Assembly (NCBI GenBank): GCA_950022655.1 | Contig: OX465583.1 | Span: 16,267,298-16,331,297, forward strand | Origin: Alentia gelatinosa | Taxonomy: Eukaryota > Annelida > Polychaeta > Phyllodocida > Polynoidae | Direction of reading: 5' to 3' | Length of the DNA: 64,000 nt | Shown here: in pieces, positions 1 to 11,130 of the stretch | Position numbering within the stretch: position 1 is the first letter of the stretch | Layout: each line of letters opens with the position of its first letter | Notes under the pieces: model-generated | Seen by the model: only the letters and a program-made list of their open reading frames with translations | Database searches by the model: none | Told to the model about the DNA's origin: nothing | Program-made: the position numbers and the translations under genes

Positions 1-1589
1 TAAAATACATATGTTGGGGGAAGGATATATCAGTATAGAGTTATTGTAGATTCTTACATACAGGAAGCTAATAATACAACTGGATTAATCGTTTCATGAA
101 GTTAAATGTGGCTTAGCGTACACTTGTGTGTCATCCACCCACCGCGATGCGACAGCGGAATGGATTGATCGTTTCGGTCCATATGGTGGAGAACCCGGGT
201 AAATTAGAAAAAAACTATATTGCATGACAATCATGCTTTGGCAATAATTTGGTAAAAAAACAAAACAAAAAAAAACCATCAAGAAAAAAACATGGAGTGT
301 GCTAGAGCAGATCCATGCACAAATCACATAATCCAGCAAAACCACAAATATATCTGTGAGCTGATAATATCTATGGGTATAAGTATATCACAGCTCTCCC
401 CTAGGCCCAAGGGCACAGAGAGTCCTTGGCCATGTATGGGCACCTGGTCCATCACAGTGAGTGTGAGCATTGAGTGTCCTTCACCCTGCCAAGGGTCAAG
501 GACAGGGAGCTACAAATAAGGACATGGTATGCGGGACAGGAAACCTTGACATTGTAATGTATTCAGCTTTGAGGTTTCCTTTATAAGCTAGTTGTAACCA
601 TCACTCTAGGTTCTTTGGCCTGAGACAGCGAGAAGTGTATATTATTTGTGAACTCAATAAAGAAGCATAGAAGAACCTCTACAGCAGGTCGTATCTATGA
701 AGGGCTGACACTGCCGAGCAATACTCTACCCTCTACAACCTACCTCACTTCAGCTATGGTATTCCAGTGACTGCTGGTAACCAACCTGCATCTATTGGTT
801 ATTTCAATGTGATACATGGATCCATGGATTATTTCAGCTAATATTTTAGCTGAACCAAGCACCTCCCCAAAGCAACACATAGTACATAGATACTGCAAAA
901 CTGCTAGACCCTCCCGTGGGTCAGCGGTGCATTCTACACATGGATAAGACATGCTCACAAATACACCATCAATAACAACTAACAGTAAGTCAGTAATAAG
1001 ACTGGATCAATTATTTCACCCCAGAGTCGTGCATACAGTATGGACTACAATACAACCTTGGTGGTTTAGTTAACCCTCTGGCTCTGATTTTCTGTTGTTT
1101 TATTTCGTTTTATACTGCTTTTTTCTGTTTTTGGCTTTTGTTGAAACTGCAATGGTAACAGTATCAATAAATGTAAATACGATGGAAAAATATAAATCAA
1201 GTCGACATGTTAATGAGGTCTTAGAATATAAGAAGTTTACACATTGTCGGCACTGTATTATGTAGCAGCCGTTACAGATTTACAGGACCCTACAGGTTAG
1301 ACGCACAAAGGACATTTTCAAAATTGGAATAATGTCAATAAATTTTTGTAATAATCATTGGCTGACACTTTTCATCTTTTACAAGATTGACGAACGCATG
1401 TACAAGTGGTTTTGTCAGAAATATACATGCTTGTTACATTTGTACATCAAGAGGGAATAGCTGTGGCCTTATTTTCACTGAAGTATGATGTGCTGTTGGC
1501 GCTCAATGTTATTTTCTCAAAATCCCTTTGGCAAAACTCCTGCCTTTGACCGTTTCTAAATTCAAATAGTACAGTTGTGCATTTGAAAG
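1..1589. other. Intergenic, no gene recognised
   Basis: AT-rich sequence with no recognisable exon. A loose motif of the form ctggatYRATCGTTTC occurs near 78, 163 and 1003. The part from about 530 to 700 has a TATAAG-like box, an AATAAA at about 655 and a CA-rich 3' end, vaguely like an LTR R-U5 region, but I see no partner LTR or primer-binding site. Short open frames here have no recognisable domain. Confidence 0.5.
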
Positions 1590-2345
1590 CCAAGGAGAGG
1601 TAGGCTAAGCGGGATAGGGTAGTAATAATTGTTGTAGTGTTAGGGTAGGAGGGGAAAACAGGGATGAGGGAGAGAAAGAGTAAAGGGTTGGTAAGGGTAG
1701 AGGGGTAAGGCAGAGCTGGAGAAGCTGGTACGCCGGTAGGGTAATGGTGAGGTGGAGAGGGTAGAGGAGATGAAGGGGATGGTAGGGGCAGTAGGGGAGG
1801 CGGTAGATAGGTGGTAGGGTTAAGTGGAGGTGGGTCCATAGGAGTTAGTCAGCGTAGAGGGCTAGATAGGCAATAGGGTATGGAAGTGGTGGTGAGGTGG
1901 TGGGGATAGCAGGGGGTAGACGGTAGACAGACCATAGGGTATGGATGAGTGGTCAGGTGATGGGGTAGTAGGGGTATAAAGGTTGAATAGGCATTAGGGA
2001 GTATGGAGGGATGGTAGGGTGGTGGGGATATGAGGGTGCAGTAGGGTAAAGCAGGGGTAGAGGGTTAGATAGGGTGGAGGGGTGGCTAGGTGGAGGAGGT
2101 ATATGGGCATAGAGGCTGATTGGCGGTAGGATACGGGAGGCTGGTGAGGCGGTAAGCAGTAGGGTGTAGAGGTGGCGGGAGGTAGTAGGGTGTGATAGAT
2201 GTTAGAGGGTAGATAGGCAGTTGGGTGTAGAGGGGATAGTGAGTCAGATTGGGGAGTGGGCGGTAAAGTGTGGAAGTAATGGTGAGTTGAGAGGGGGCCG
2301 TAGAATGTGGAAGGGATGGTGAGTCGGGAGGGGGCGGTAAAGGGA
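1590..2345. repeat. G-rich minisatellite, left part
   Basis: Degenerate tandem array rich in GGTAGGGT, GGTGAGTCGGGAGGGGG and GTGGAAGGGATGG words, with units of roughly 35-40 bp that vary in length. The same words resume directly after the LINE poly(A) at 5556, so this is one array interrupted by the LINE. The complementary strand gives Pro/Ser/Thr-rich open frames that are by-products of the repeat. Confidence 0.85.
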
Positions 2346-2377
2346 GAGGGGGTCAATAAGACCTGCTAGAGGTAATC

Positions 2378-2830
2378 ATGAATCCTAAATATATTAATCA
2401 ACTTAAGGATTTACGCGGGTTTACTCTTGTACACTTAAACACTAGACGCCTACGTGCTACATATGAGAGACTTAGGGCAGAGTTTGATAATAATGGAGTG
2501 GAAATCATTACATTCTCTGAAACATGGCTATCAGACAAGGATGGATCTAACACATACCTCTTCCCTAAATATAAAGTTGAACGACTTGACAGAACATGGA
2601 AAGAAAATCCATGGGATTCTGAACCTAAAAAAAGGAGGAGGTATTCTAACACTTGTACATGAAGATATATACCATGATGCAGAGACATTTAAAGAGCTGA
2701 ATATTAGTAGTAGGGATATTGAGATGCAAATGATCTTATTAAAAAAGAAATTTATGAAAACAGTTGCACTTATTAACACATATAGACCGCCACATGGCAG
2801 TAAAACACTTTTTATAGAAACCCAAATGCG
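2378..2830 (+). pseudogene. LINE endonuclease domain, N-terminal half (frameshifted)
   Basis: N-terminal half of the LINE APE-like endonuclease, which nicks target DNA to prime reverse transcription. The frame opens at the ATG at 2378. It shows the family's early HLNTR motif (residues about 20-24) and SETWL with the catalytic Glu (about residues 47-51). A run of seven A residues at about 2627-2633 marks a frameshift: the downstream homologous sequence (GGGILTLVHEDI, then a TYRPP motif) continues in another frame to about 2818. There a second shift returns to the first frame. The shifts look like simple indels in short homopolymers. Not a host gene. Confidence 0.85.
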
Positions 2831-3883
2831 ATTGATGTTATAAACCAGAACATAACCTATGAGACATTTATCATGGGTGACATGAACATAGATGTTGCTC
2901 TAAAGAATGAAAATAACGCAAGAAACTTAATACAAACCGCAAAACAAAGAGGATTTAAACAATTGATTAATGATTATATGAGAATGGAGGACAAACACAG
3001 TACGCTAGCCTTAATCTTTACGAATTCAAATTATATAAACACAACAGGAGTACTTGATAATCTAATAAGCGACCATTTAATAGTTTACGCCAATAGGAAA
3101 AAAAAGGAAGAGATATATGAAAAATGTAATTTCACTGGTCGATCATATAAAAGTTATAATATTGATAAATTAAAGAACTTTATAGATAAAACAAAATGGA
3201 TGGATTACAACGAGTTAGAGGATACTAATCTTAAGTGGGATTTTATTATCGGAGTATTGAGGAAATTTCTGGATAAAACCTGCCCTGAGCGCAATTTCTG
3301 TATCAAATCAAAAAATGAACCCTGGTTTACAGGTGATATCGCAGTAATGTTAAAAGAAAAGAACAAACTGTTAACTAAGGCAAAAAAAACTAACTCAATT
3401 CTGGATAGAGAAATTGCAAAACAGGCGAGGAAAGAGACAAATAAGATTATTAAAGAAGCGAGACAACAGTATGTCCTAGCGCAAACAGAAACTAATAAAA
3501 ATGATTCCAAAACTTTTTGGCGCCACGTTAACTCTATACTACCAGGAACTACAAACAAAAGTATTAATACCATTACTTTAAAAGACCAGCAAACAGATAC
3601 ACAAATAAAACAGGAAGAAACTGCTAATTATATTAACAGATTTTTCACGACGATTGGACCTAAATTGGCCGAAAAACAATACTTACCATGGAAATTTCAT
3701 GATACGAAAATTGAGGAAACTATGGGAGAACTAAGTACTGATAAAGATGAAATAGTCAAGCTGTTAAAAGATATTAACACCAAAAAACCATCAGGCTTGA
3801 GTGGTGTGAGAACCTCTATTCTCAAGGATTATTTGTTGCTGATAGCGGATGTATTTACTGATTTGTGCAATGATATCTTTTAA
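2818..3883 (+). pseudogene. LINE endonuclease C-terminal half and linker to RT
   Basis: Continuation of the LINE polyprotein in the original frame. The first in-frame ATG is at 2873, but homologous codons are readable from about 2818, so that ATG is probably internal. It carries the endonuclease GDMNID motif (GDxN type, Asp and Asn catalytic) and the terminal SDHLIV motif (SDH). A lysine-rich linker follows, typical of the region between endonuclease and RT in CR1/Jockey-type elements. The frame ends at 3883 in the run cttttaaaa, while RT continues in another frame from before this point. That is the third frameshift. Confidence 0.88.
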
Positions 3884-5267
3884 AACCTCTAAGATCCCTC
3901 TGCCTTGGAAATCTTCTACAGTCACCCCGGTACCAAAGGGTGGAAATCCCTTCGACTGCTCTAATCTGCGACCCATATCCATTATCCCAATACCTTTCAA
4001 AATAATAGAAAAACTGGTTAATAACAAATTATGGACCCCCCTAAACAATAAGACAATAATTAACTCAAACCAGAGTGGCTTTAGAAAAGATTTCTCAACC
4101 GTAAAGGCGACTGCTGATTTTGTGGATGATATTGCTAGACAGATAAACGTGGGTAGGGTAACAGGGGCCGTTTTTATAGATTTAAGAAAAGCCTTTGACA
4201 CCGTAGACCACTCCATCCTCTTATATAAATTGAGTGAATATGGAATAAGGACAAATAATTACAATTTTTTTGCCAACTATCTGGAAAACAGAACTCAAAT
4301 AACAAAGGTTAACGGATGTCTCTGGGAACAGGATGGGATGGTCTGCGGTGTCCCCCAAGGGTCAAATTTGGGGCCTACACTCTTTCTAATTTATGTAAAT
4401 GATTTAGTCACCTTCTTGGGCAATAACTGTAACACCGAACTGTATGCGGATGATGCGATAGTTTATGTACATGGCACAGAAAAAGCTGATATTGAAAACA
4501 GATTGCAAGAGACTTTATATTATCTTGTAACTTGGTGTGAACAGAACAAGCTCTCGGTGAATACCACCAAAACAAAAACGATGTTATTTGGTTCGCAATA
4601 TCATTGTAAAAGAATAGGTCGCATAGATTTAACATTAAATGAAATAGCGTTACAAAATGTGTATGTTTCTAAATACCTTGGGTTTTACTTAGATTCTGAA
4701 TTGACTTTCAAATATCATATTGGAGAAATAATAAAAAAGGTAACACTCAGAACATACCAGCTAGCAAAGATGCGACCATTTCTTAATAATCAGGCTATTT
4801 TAAAAGTTTTTAAAGCTTTTGTGCTCCCGTATTTCGACTACGGTGACATCATTTATAGTGAGGCATATGTATCATTGAAAAACAAATTACAAGTAGCACA
4901 AAATCAATGCCTACGTATTGCCCTCAAAGGGGGAAAAATGCAAAATGTAAGAGAACTCCACCAGCGAGCAAGGGTACCATTCTTACATGAACGTAGAAGG
5001 GAGCATTTACTTAACGCTATGTACCTCCGTTCGCGCATTGAAAGATATAAAGATCATAGAATTGGTATCACAAGACAACGTGATGCTCCAATGCTTAAAG
5101 TGGCCCAACCTAACAGTATGATTTACCAAAAGAGTGTGGAATATAATGGAGGAACATTGTGGAATTCATTATCTCCCTTACTGAGAAATACCCCAACTTA
5201 CCCACTGTTCAAAAACATTACTAAGAAAATAATGATGGAGAGTATTATCACAGAGATGAATCGATAA
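3849..5267 (+). CDS. LINE reverse transcriptase
   Basis: Uninterrupted frame of 472 codons containing the whole RT domain, which copies LINE RNA at the nicked target. Motifs in order: NLRPISI (residues 39-45), FIDLRKAFDTVDH with the first catalytic Asp (109-121), GVPQGSNLGP (167-176), YADD with the catalytic Asp pair (199-202), and KYLGF further on. The C-terminal part has the LPYFDYGDIIY and LWNSL motifs common to CR1/Jockey/L2-type proteins. The ATG at 3849 is simply the first in this frame: the real protein is continuous with the endonuclease upstream through a frameshift near 3880. The frame itself is intact, but the element cannot make a normal polyprotein. Confidence 0.92.
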   Translation: MYLLICAMISFKTSKIPLPWKSSTVTPVPKGGNPFDCSNLRPISIIPIPFKIIEKLVNNKLWTPLNNKTIINSNQSGFRKDFSTVKATADFVDDIARQINVGRVTGAVFIDLRKAFDTVDHSILLYKLSEYGIRTNNYNFFANYLENRTQITKVNGCLWEQDGMVCGVPQGSNLGPTLFLIYVNDLVTFLGNNCNTELYADDAIVYVHGTEKADIENRLQETLYYLVTWCEQNKLSVNTTKTKTMLFGSQYHCKRIGRIDLTLNEIALQNVYVSKYLGFYLDSELTFKYHIGEIIKKVTLRTYQLAKMRPFLNNQAILKVFKAFVLPYFDYGDIIYSEAYVSLKNKLQVAQNQCLRIALKGGKMQNVRELHQRARVPFLHERRREHLLNAMYLRSRIERYKDHRIGITRQRDAPMLKVAQPNSMIYQKSVEYNGGTLWNSLSPLLRNTPTYPLFKNITKKIMMESIITEMNR

Positions 5268-5556
5268 ATTGGTTATTGTTGATATTGAAAAAAGTGATGG
5301 TGATAACTGTTGCCCCCTCCCCCCCCCTCTAGATATTGCCATGTTCAGTATATGAATCTTTGCTTAATATTGTATAATTCATGCTGTTGCTAGTTATGGT
5401 GTGACACTGAAGGAAGCCTGAAGAAACCCAGCTATTGTATAATGCTAAGCTGACGGGTATCCTAGTATTGATTCATTTATGTATCAGAAAAATGACTGTA
5501 AATATTGAAAGAATTGTCAAACAAAAGTGAATCAATAAAATCTGATGAAAAAAAAA
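5268..5556 (+). other. LINE 3' UTR with poly(A)
   Basis: Non-coding tail after the RT stop, with a short C-run near 5320, AATAAA at about 5533 and an A-run at about 5546-5555. The minisatellite resumes immediately after it. Confidence 0.8.
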
Positions 5557-5945
5557 AAGGGTGGAAGGGAAGGTGAGTCGGGTGGGGGCCGGTAAAGGGT
5601 GGCAGGCATAGTGAGTCGGGAGGGGGGTGGTAAAGGGTGGAAGGGATACTGAGTCGGAAGGGGGGCGGAAAAGGGTGGAAGGCATAGTGAGTTGGGATAG
5701 GGTGGTAAAGTGTGGAAGTAATGGTGAGTCGGGAGGGGGCGGTAGAATATGGAAGGGATGGTGAGTCAGGAGGGTGTGGGGGGGGGGGGAAGGGTGGAAG
5801 GGATAGTGAGTTGGGATAGGGTGGTAGGTTGTGGGTTGGATGATGATTTGGGAGGGGGCTGCAGGGTGTGGAAGGCATGGTGAGTCGGGAGGCAGGTGAG
5901 GTGGGGGTAGCAGGGTGTAGAGGGGTCAGACTGGACAGCAGTGGC
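5557..5945. repeat. G-rich minisatellite, right part
   Basis: Resumption of the array seen at 1590-2345, with units such as GGTGAGTCGGGAGGGGG and GGTAAAGGGTGGAAGGG. A G-run of about 10 occurs near 5780. Open frames on the complementary strand are repeat artefacts. Confidence 0.85.
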
Positions 5946-6155
5946 GGCGTGGTCGTCGGACTAACCCGCAGTGTCATATCATGCCAGTTATCAAGCACGC
6001 CGGCTGGCCTGCCCAAATTGGCCGGACACTACGCAAAGCTCTCAGCAAAATGAAGTACATGGTGGGTCTGCCATCCCTCTGACTATGACTGATAAGAACG
6101 AGAGGGCCTGCTCCACCCCTGACCAACACTCCCCGCCACAACTTATAAGGCCACA
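5946..6155. other. Unique sequence, nothing recognised
   Basis: Moderately GC-rich sequence between the minisatellite and the next tandem repeat. No domain, promoter or RNA gene recognised. Confidence 0.4.
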
Positions 6156-6443
6156 CCCAGGACGTCAAGTTTTTGTGTGTGATTACAAAACAAGATGTCC
6201 CTACCGCCTCCCCTTAACCCTCACCTTACAATGCCACACCCGGTGTTTGGTAACAATACTACAAGATGTCCCTAGGCCTCCCTTTAACCCTCTCCTCCCC
6301 ATGCCATACCCAGTGACGTTAGCTTTTTTGTTTGTGATTACAATACAACAAGATGTTCCTTGCCCCTCCCTTGAACCCTCACCTCACTGTGCCACACCAG
6401 GGGACGTTATCTTTTTATGTGTTATTACAATACGACAAGATGC
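6156..6443. repeat. Tandem repeat, about 87-bp units
   Basis: Three to four diverged copies containing GTGATTACAATAC, CAAGATGT and TTAACCCTCACC-like words. CAAGATG recurs at about 6191, 6262, 6349 and 6436 (spacing 71, 87, 87). Confidence 0.75.
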
Positions 6444-7060
6444 TTTCGACGCCCGCAGTAATCACTGACCGCACCATCCTGCCGCCAGGCGGCGAGTAGG
6501 CGCTCTGATGGACTTGGCGTCACTTCCGGATTAAGCGCCTTCCCGGCCTCCTTTGCGGCTAATCCAGGGTCATCTGTTTTACTTCCGGGCTGCAGTAGCG
6601 CCATCTACTTTATAGGTGGTGGGGAAAATTGGAATGACCTTCAACGGGCATCTCCGTGTACCCGCCCTCCCCTCCACACCGCACTTACTCCGGGTCGGCC
6701 ACGAGATGGCGCGGCGGGCAGGGAACGCGCGGGCGGCCAGCTTCCAGTGGCGTCCTTTAATGACGACGGGACACTTTGCGCGCGGCTTTTGTGGTGTGGA
6801 TCGCGTCTGCGCACTCCTTCAGACGAGACGGGTCAAATCATGCGCGGTCACAACTTCCCAATTTCATCTCGCGAGATAGGCCGAGAGATGTCGTGGTCAC
6901 GTGGTCCCGGCGTCCCTCACGCTCAGACCTCATACCCCAGGTCCCGCCCACACGCCACATGGAGCAATCAGAACCGCGCACAGTGCTCCTCATTTGCATA
7001 GACACATTGTGGTGCGATGGCCTGTATGACCTTGAGAGGTCAAAGCGGGAATTAAAGGTC
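6444..7060. promoter_or_regulatory. GC/CpG-rich island with promoter-like motifs
   Basis: CpG-rich stretch in AT-rich surroundings. It has two ETS-type ACTTCCGG sites (about 6527 and 6581), a perfect ATCTCGCGAGAT palindrome at 6866-6877 (the TCTCGCGAGA core-promoter-like element), GTCACGTGG (about 6897), and an octamer-like ATTTGCAT (about 6988). A CTCF-like AGTAGCGCCATCTACT lies at 6594-6609. No adjoining coding exon was recognised, so promoter or enhancer activity is an inference. Confidence 0.4.
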
Positions 7061-8394
7061 AGTTGCCGCTGCGCTATCTTGACCAGATCGCCATCTTAGC
7101 TGTGATCAAGAATGATCAAGTTGTGATCAAGAACGATCACAAAGACTGGTGCGAGGTGACTGTACCCTTCCTGAGGGTTAAATCCAATCACCCCGCTGTT
7201 CTCTATACCCCACGTGTAGGACACAGTTTGCCTTTTTCCGATATTCGCGTCACAAGTTTATGGGTTTGCCGCTATCGGCGAATCAGCGCTCAGATCAACA
7301 CAGTCATCGATTTTCCCTCGTCCCGTGAACGTGTGAGGACGAGGTCGGCGATGGTAAACCAGGAGGAGTTTAGCGAGAAACTCAACCGTCAATTGCACGT
7401 CATGGGCTGTTCACATACTTGAGATCCATTGAGATAAATGCACCTCATTATCCACCTAATATAAAGTGTCCATAGAAAACACATAGGCAGTGTGTCTGGA
7501 CATTCCCAGGCAAACAGATGCATGTAGCGGGTTGCGATAAAGTAGACATACGGACCACAACTTGATCATTCGTTCAGAAAAATAGTGCATACCTTAAGCA
7601 AACTATTATTGGCATGTCACCTGTCCTGAAAACGTGTATAATTTAAGAAAACGCATTTACCTTGTTCGGACGTCCTCTCGTACCGCTTTTCTTTCGATAA
7701 GGTCAATAAACGAGCTCGGAGAGCGAGTTTCATGGGGTGTTTTTTAATCAAAATGAAAGATATTCCAACAAGGTCAATATGTTTTACTTTCATTATGTAC
7801 AATGTACCTCCAAATTTAAATAAATATTGGAATATCAACGAAAGATAGGGCCACGTCGAGCCACTATCCAGGGTATTTTGGTATGGGAGAAGTCACTCTG
7901 AGGATGAATGTTGAGTTTCTTACAAAAGAATTGGAAGTATTTAATAATTCGATTTTCTTAATATATGCTCTTATGATATTTTACTATAATTGTCTGTTTA
8001 TCTTTTAAGGTGATGTTTTATGTATCTCTGTGTTGTTAATCATTCATCATTAACATGATACACTGCTATATTCCCCTGCGTCGATTGCCTTCTCCGACTA
8101 TGTGTCTATATATATATATATTTCCATACCAGCATACTGTATGGTATGGCAGTGATACCCACACCGTAGCATATGTGTATGACTTACCAACATATGTATA
8201 TAATGATAAACACAATATAGATTAGTTTCATATAAAAGCGGTTTTATGCGCCTTGTAGTTGACTATACAATATCATCGCTTGTGCTCGGATATTACTATG
8301 CTTCACACACGCCACGCCGTCGCCTCTATCTGAAACCAGTCAGTATTATATGTATATAAATATAGAAGGAACTATATGGTACTGTAAATATGCC
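7061..8394. other. Intergenic; short 20-bp tandem duplication, otherwise nothing
   Basis: A tandem duplication of GTGATCAAGAAYGATCA lies at about 7102-7140. The rest is AT-rich with a short TA repeat near 8110 and no recognisable gene. Confidence 0.5.
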
Positions 8395-8655
8395 ATGAGT
8401 TTTGATTGTGGAGTAATCTCTTGAGGTAAACCTAAGTGAAATTACACAGCAAACCAAAACGAATGGTGTATTTCCAGAGGCTACTGGTCGATTGCGGTTC
8501 ACTGACTGATTGGTTAACGTTTGTGACCCATCACCCATTGAATACTTTTCACTAATACTTCATAAGCGTTAAGTACAGGTTCCCAATGTTGAATCCATGG
8601 CGAAAATATACCAGTGTTAAAATAGACAGCAGAGCCCTACTAAGCTGACCGCTCT
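8395..8655. repeat. Dispersed repeat, copy 1 (partner at 45755-46235)
   Basis: Diverged match in the same order to 45755-46235: shared blocks include ATGGTGT..ATTTCCAGA, GTTAACGTTTGTGA.CATC..CCCA and GAAAATAT.CCAG.GTT. The second copy has extra sequence between blocks. Identity of the element is unknown. Confidence 0.55.
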
Positions 8656-8938
8656 CAATGTCCGTCAAAAGTGCCGCGGAAGTGGGGTGTGCCACCTGAC
8701 AGGGTAAGCAGGGTGTCAGTGGTAAAATGTATATTGACTATATCACACAGATTCATGTATGGGATAAGCAGGCTTCATGCCATGACCAATCACAATTACG
8801 CTCTAATCAATAAAGTAAGTAAATCAATACATTTATACTGGCAGGGCAGTAAAACGTGTCGCCGTAAGTAGGGTTCCCCGCTAAATGTTGTGCCCCACAA
8901 CCTACTTGAAAGGCTTACCCACCTACGTTAGACTTCCC
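8656..8938. other. Unique sequence, nothing recognised
   Basis: No motif or repeat recognised. Confidence 0.4.
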
Positions 8939-8939
8939 T

Positions 8940-9248
8940 ATATAGGCTACGATTGCAAATGGCAAAATCGAAGACTATCGCAAGGTCTCCCATAATTCGA
9001 ATCGTGGACATAGATGTAAGTCGTAGTCCTTCGGAACGATTTCGGGGACCAAAAACAAAAGTCAAGCCCACGATTAAAGCTATTATAACCATTATAACTA
9101 TTCATAATTTTCCGCCAAGTATTTCACCCGCAAGAGATATTTTCCCGTTAAATCACCTGCAATATGCTACAGCAAGCTACTAACAATCCAACATGTTGGA
9201 TTTAATCTTGAGCTATACGAATGGCGCTTTCAATCGCAGCCTATCGGT
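8940..9248. mobile_element. Possible MITE with diverged terminal inverted repeats
   Basis: The left end ATAGGCTACGATTGCAAATGG (written here to 20 bases as ATAGGCTACGATTGCAAATG) pairs imperfectly with ATAGGCTGCGATTGAAAGCG read on the opposite strand at the right end. The interior repeats ATCGCAAGG and CGATTR words. About 309 bp, no coding capacity. I see no clear target duplication, so this is tentative. Confidence 0.35.
9185..9202. repeat. 18-bp perfect palindrome
   Basis: AATCCAACATGTTGGATT is its own reverse complement. It lies inside the possible MITE at 8940-9248. Confidence 0.8.
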
Positions 9249-9640
9249 ACGCAATCGCAAGGTATTGTTTAGTAAATCGCAGAAACTAGTTTCACCGTAA
9301 CGTTACGATTTTTTCTGACCTTACCATGGCATCGGTTTCGTGTCGGGAAGTCAATCGTTAAGCCTATCGGGACCAGAGTCGGCGTTGGTGAGGATAAGCC
9401 TTTAGGCTTCTCACGGAACGCGAAAAGGGAACAACGGGGGATATCGATACACCAAACTCTCAACTTTCTGCCACTTGGGATTACAAGGACATATGTCACA
9501 TCACTTGCAATATTTCCTGTTGTATAAATGGATTAGTTATCAGCGTGAAATACCACATAGATGTATACAATTGGGAATTAATCTGAATATATTATGTAGA
9601 TATTTTATATATATACCCGCAGGAACTTTTTACGACCACT
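9249..9640. other. Intergenic, nothing recognised
   Basis: Mixed-composition sequence. It shares the word GGGAAGTCAATCG (about 9348) with the region just after the 19.3 kb hairpin, read on the opposite strand. No gene. Confidence 0.4.
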
Positions 9641-9840
9641 AACTTCACCCGTGTATCCCCTACAGTCACACCTATCCGTCCCCCTACCCTTACCCCTCTC
9701 GATCCCTCTACTCTACAGTCAACCACAACCACCCTCCCAACCCTTCCCCCACCCCTTCTCCATCCCAGCCTCTCTACCCCTCTACTATACAGTCGAACTC
9801 CACCACCCTCTCAACTCCTATACCCCACCGCCCGCCCATC
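9641..9840. repeat. Pyrimidine-rich tandem repeat
   Basis: CCCCTCTACTCTACAGTC and similar C/T-rich words recur at intervals of about 65-70 bp. Open frames through it are repeat artefacts. Confidence 0.6.
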
Positions 9841-10480
9841 GCAGCCCCGTGCAGCATGTAGTAAGACGTCCGGAGATGCCGACACTCTGATCGGGGCGCT
9901 GACCGGCACTGCCCGTTAAACCCGGCTTACGGGCCCATCAGCGGGCGAGCAGGGGCCGAGCAGGGGGAGACCCTCCCACCTCTATAATTACCCTTACTCT
10001 CCAGTACCCCTCACCCCCACTCACTGCCCCTCCCACCCTCCACTTGTACCCCCACACTCTATCTCTGTTATCTCCCAAAACAACTCGTCCGACCAGCTCT
10101 CACAGCCTCTCCTCCACAACGAGGCCGGAAACACCCTCCACTTCCGGCGGAAGTGCCGATGTGCGCTGCGTCGCGCCGATAGTCGCGGCGTCGACGGCGG
10201 TGTCGCCGTGTCGCGGGAACTCAATTTGGGGGCCGACTATTTCCGGCGGGCAATTTGCGGCTACTGGTAATAGGTGGCGCTGTGTTATCTCGGGTGTTCA
10301 GGGGACGCGCAGTGGCGCCCCCTACCCGTAAATCAGCGCGGCCCCTGGCGGCGACAGGGCGCGTTAGACGGTGGGCTAATATGGGGCGGGCGGAGGAGGG
10401 GGGCGTGTATGACCAACGCCATAAACTGTGAGATTCTGGCGGCGGGACCAGACTTAGAGGTCGGCGGGTCTCTGCCCGGT
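9841..10480. promoter_or_regulatory. GC/CpG-rich island with ETS palindrome
   Basis: CpG-rich island. It holds the symmetric ETS site CACTTCCGGCGGAAGTG (10139-10155), a TTCCGGCGGG word, and GGCGCCCCCTACC (about 10313) and GGTGGCGCTGTG (about 10272), both resembling halves of a CTCF core. No coding exon is recognised next to it. Confidence 0.4.
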
Positions 10481-10489
10481 CATCAGCGC

Positions 10490-11130
10490 GGGCCGGGTAC
10501 CAGCCAACAGGAAGCAGGCACAAGTCACAGCACACTCTGGGTACTAGCCAATAGGAAGCTAACAGCAGTACAAGTCAAAGCGCACGCTAGGTAGCAGCCA
10601 ACAGGAAGCAGACAGAGGCCCCAGTCACAGCACCCGCCAGGTAGCAGCCAACAGGAAGCAGGCAGTGGCACCAGTCACAGCATATGCCAAGCAGCAGATA
10701 ACAGGAAGCAGTTCCAGCACATTCTGGGTACCAGCTAAGAGGAAGCATACACCAGTCACAGCACATGCCGAATACCAGCTAACAGGAAGCAGTTCCAGCA
10801 TATTCTGGGTACCAGCTAACAGGAAGCATACACCAGTCATAGCAAATGCCGAATACCAGCTAACAGGAAGCAGTTAGGGCACATGCTGGGTACCAGCTAA
10901 CAGGAAGCATACACCAGTCACAGCACATGCCGAATACCAGCTAACAGGAAGCAGTTACGGCACATGCTGGGTACCAGCTAACAGGAAGCATACACCAGTC
11001 ATAGCACATGCCGAATACCAGCTAACAGGAAGCAGTTACGGCACATGTTGGGTACCAGCTAACAGGAAGCAGGCGGCAGTACTAGTCACAGCAGACGCCT
11101 GCTCACAGCCAACAGGAACCAGGGGCAGTC
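10490..11130. repeat. Minisatellite, 40-bp units in 81-bp higher-order repeats
   Basis: The words ACCAGCTAACAGGAAGCA and CACCAGTCAYAGCACATGCC alternate. GAAGCATACACC occurs at 10742, 10823 and 10904, an exact 81-bp spacing made of two related half-units of about 40 bp. Edge units are more diverged. Open frames of about 70-106 codons here are repeat artefacts. Confidence 0.9.

Larger units (their letters stand above)
2345..5556 (+). mobile_element. Non-LTR retrotransposon (LINE), APE endonuclease plus RT, frameshifted
   Basis: A LINE inserted into a G-rich minisatellite. Read across three frames it encodes an apurinic-like endonuclease followed by a full reverse transcriptase. It then has a 3' UTR of about 280 bp, an AATAAA at about 5533 and a short poly(A) ending near 5556. 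The same repeat flanks both sides, which fixes the ends to within about 10 bp. No ORF1 (gag-like) is seen upstream, so the copy is either 5'-truncated just before the endonuclease or belongs to a type without ORF1. The C-terminal RT features suggest the CR1/Jockey group, but the clade is an inference. Frameshifts near 2635, 2818 and 3880 make this copy inactive, although most codons are preserved, so it is only moderately old. Flanking repeat sequence hides any target duplication. Confidence 0.93.

Noticed and set aside
530..700. Possible solo LTR (TATAAG, AATAAA, CA end)
   Set aside because: No matching second LTR, no clear TG start, no primer-binding site and no target duplication.
10490..11130. 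CRISPR-like appearance of regularly spaced repeats
   Set aside because: The intervening sequence is itself repeated (81-bp higher-order units). There are no unique spacers, and the genome is eukaryotic.
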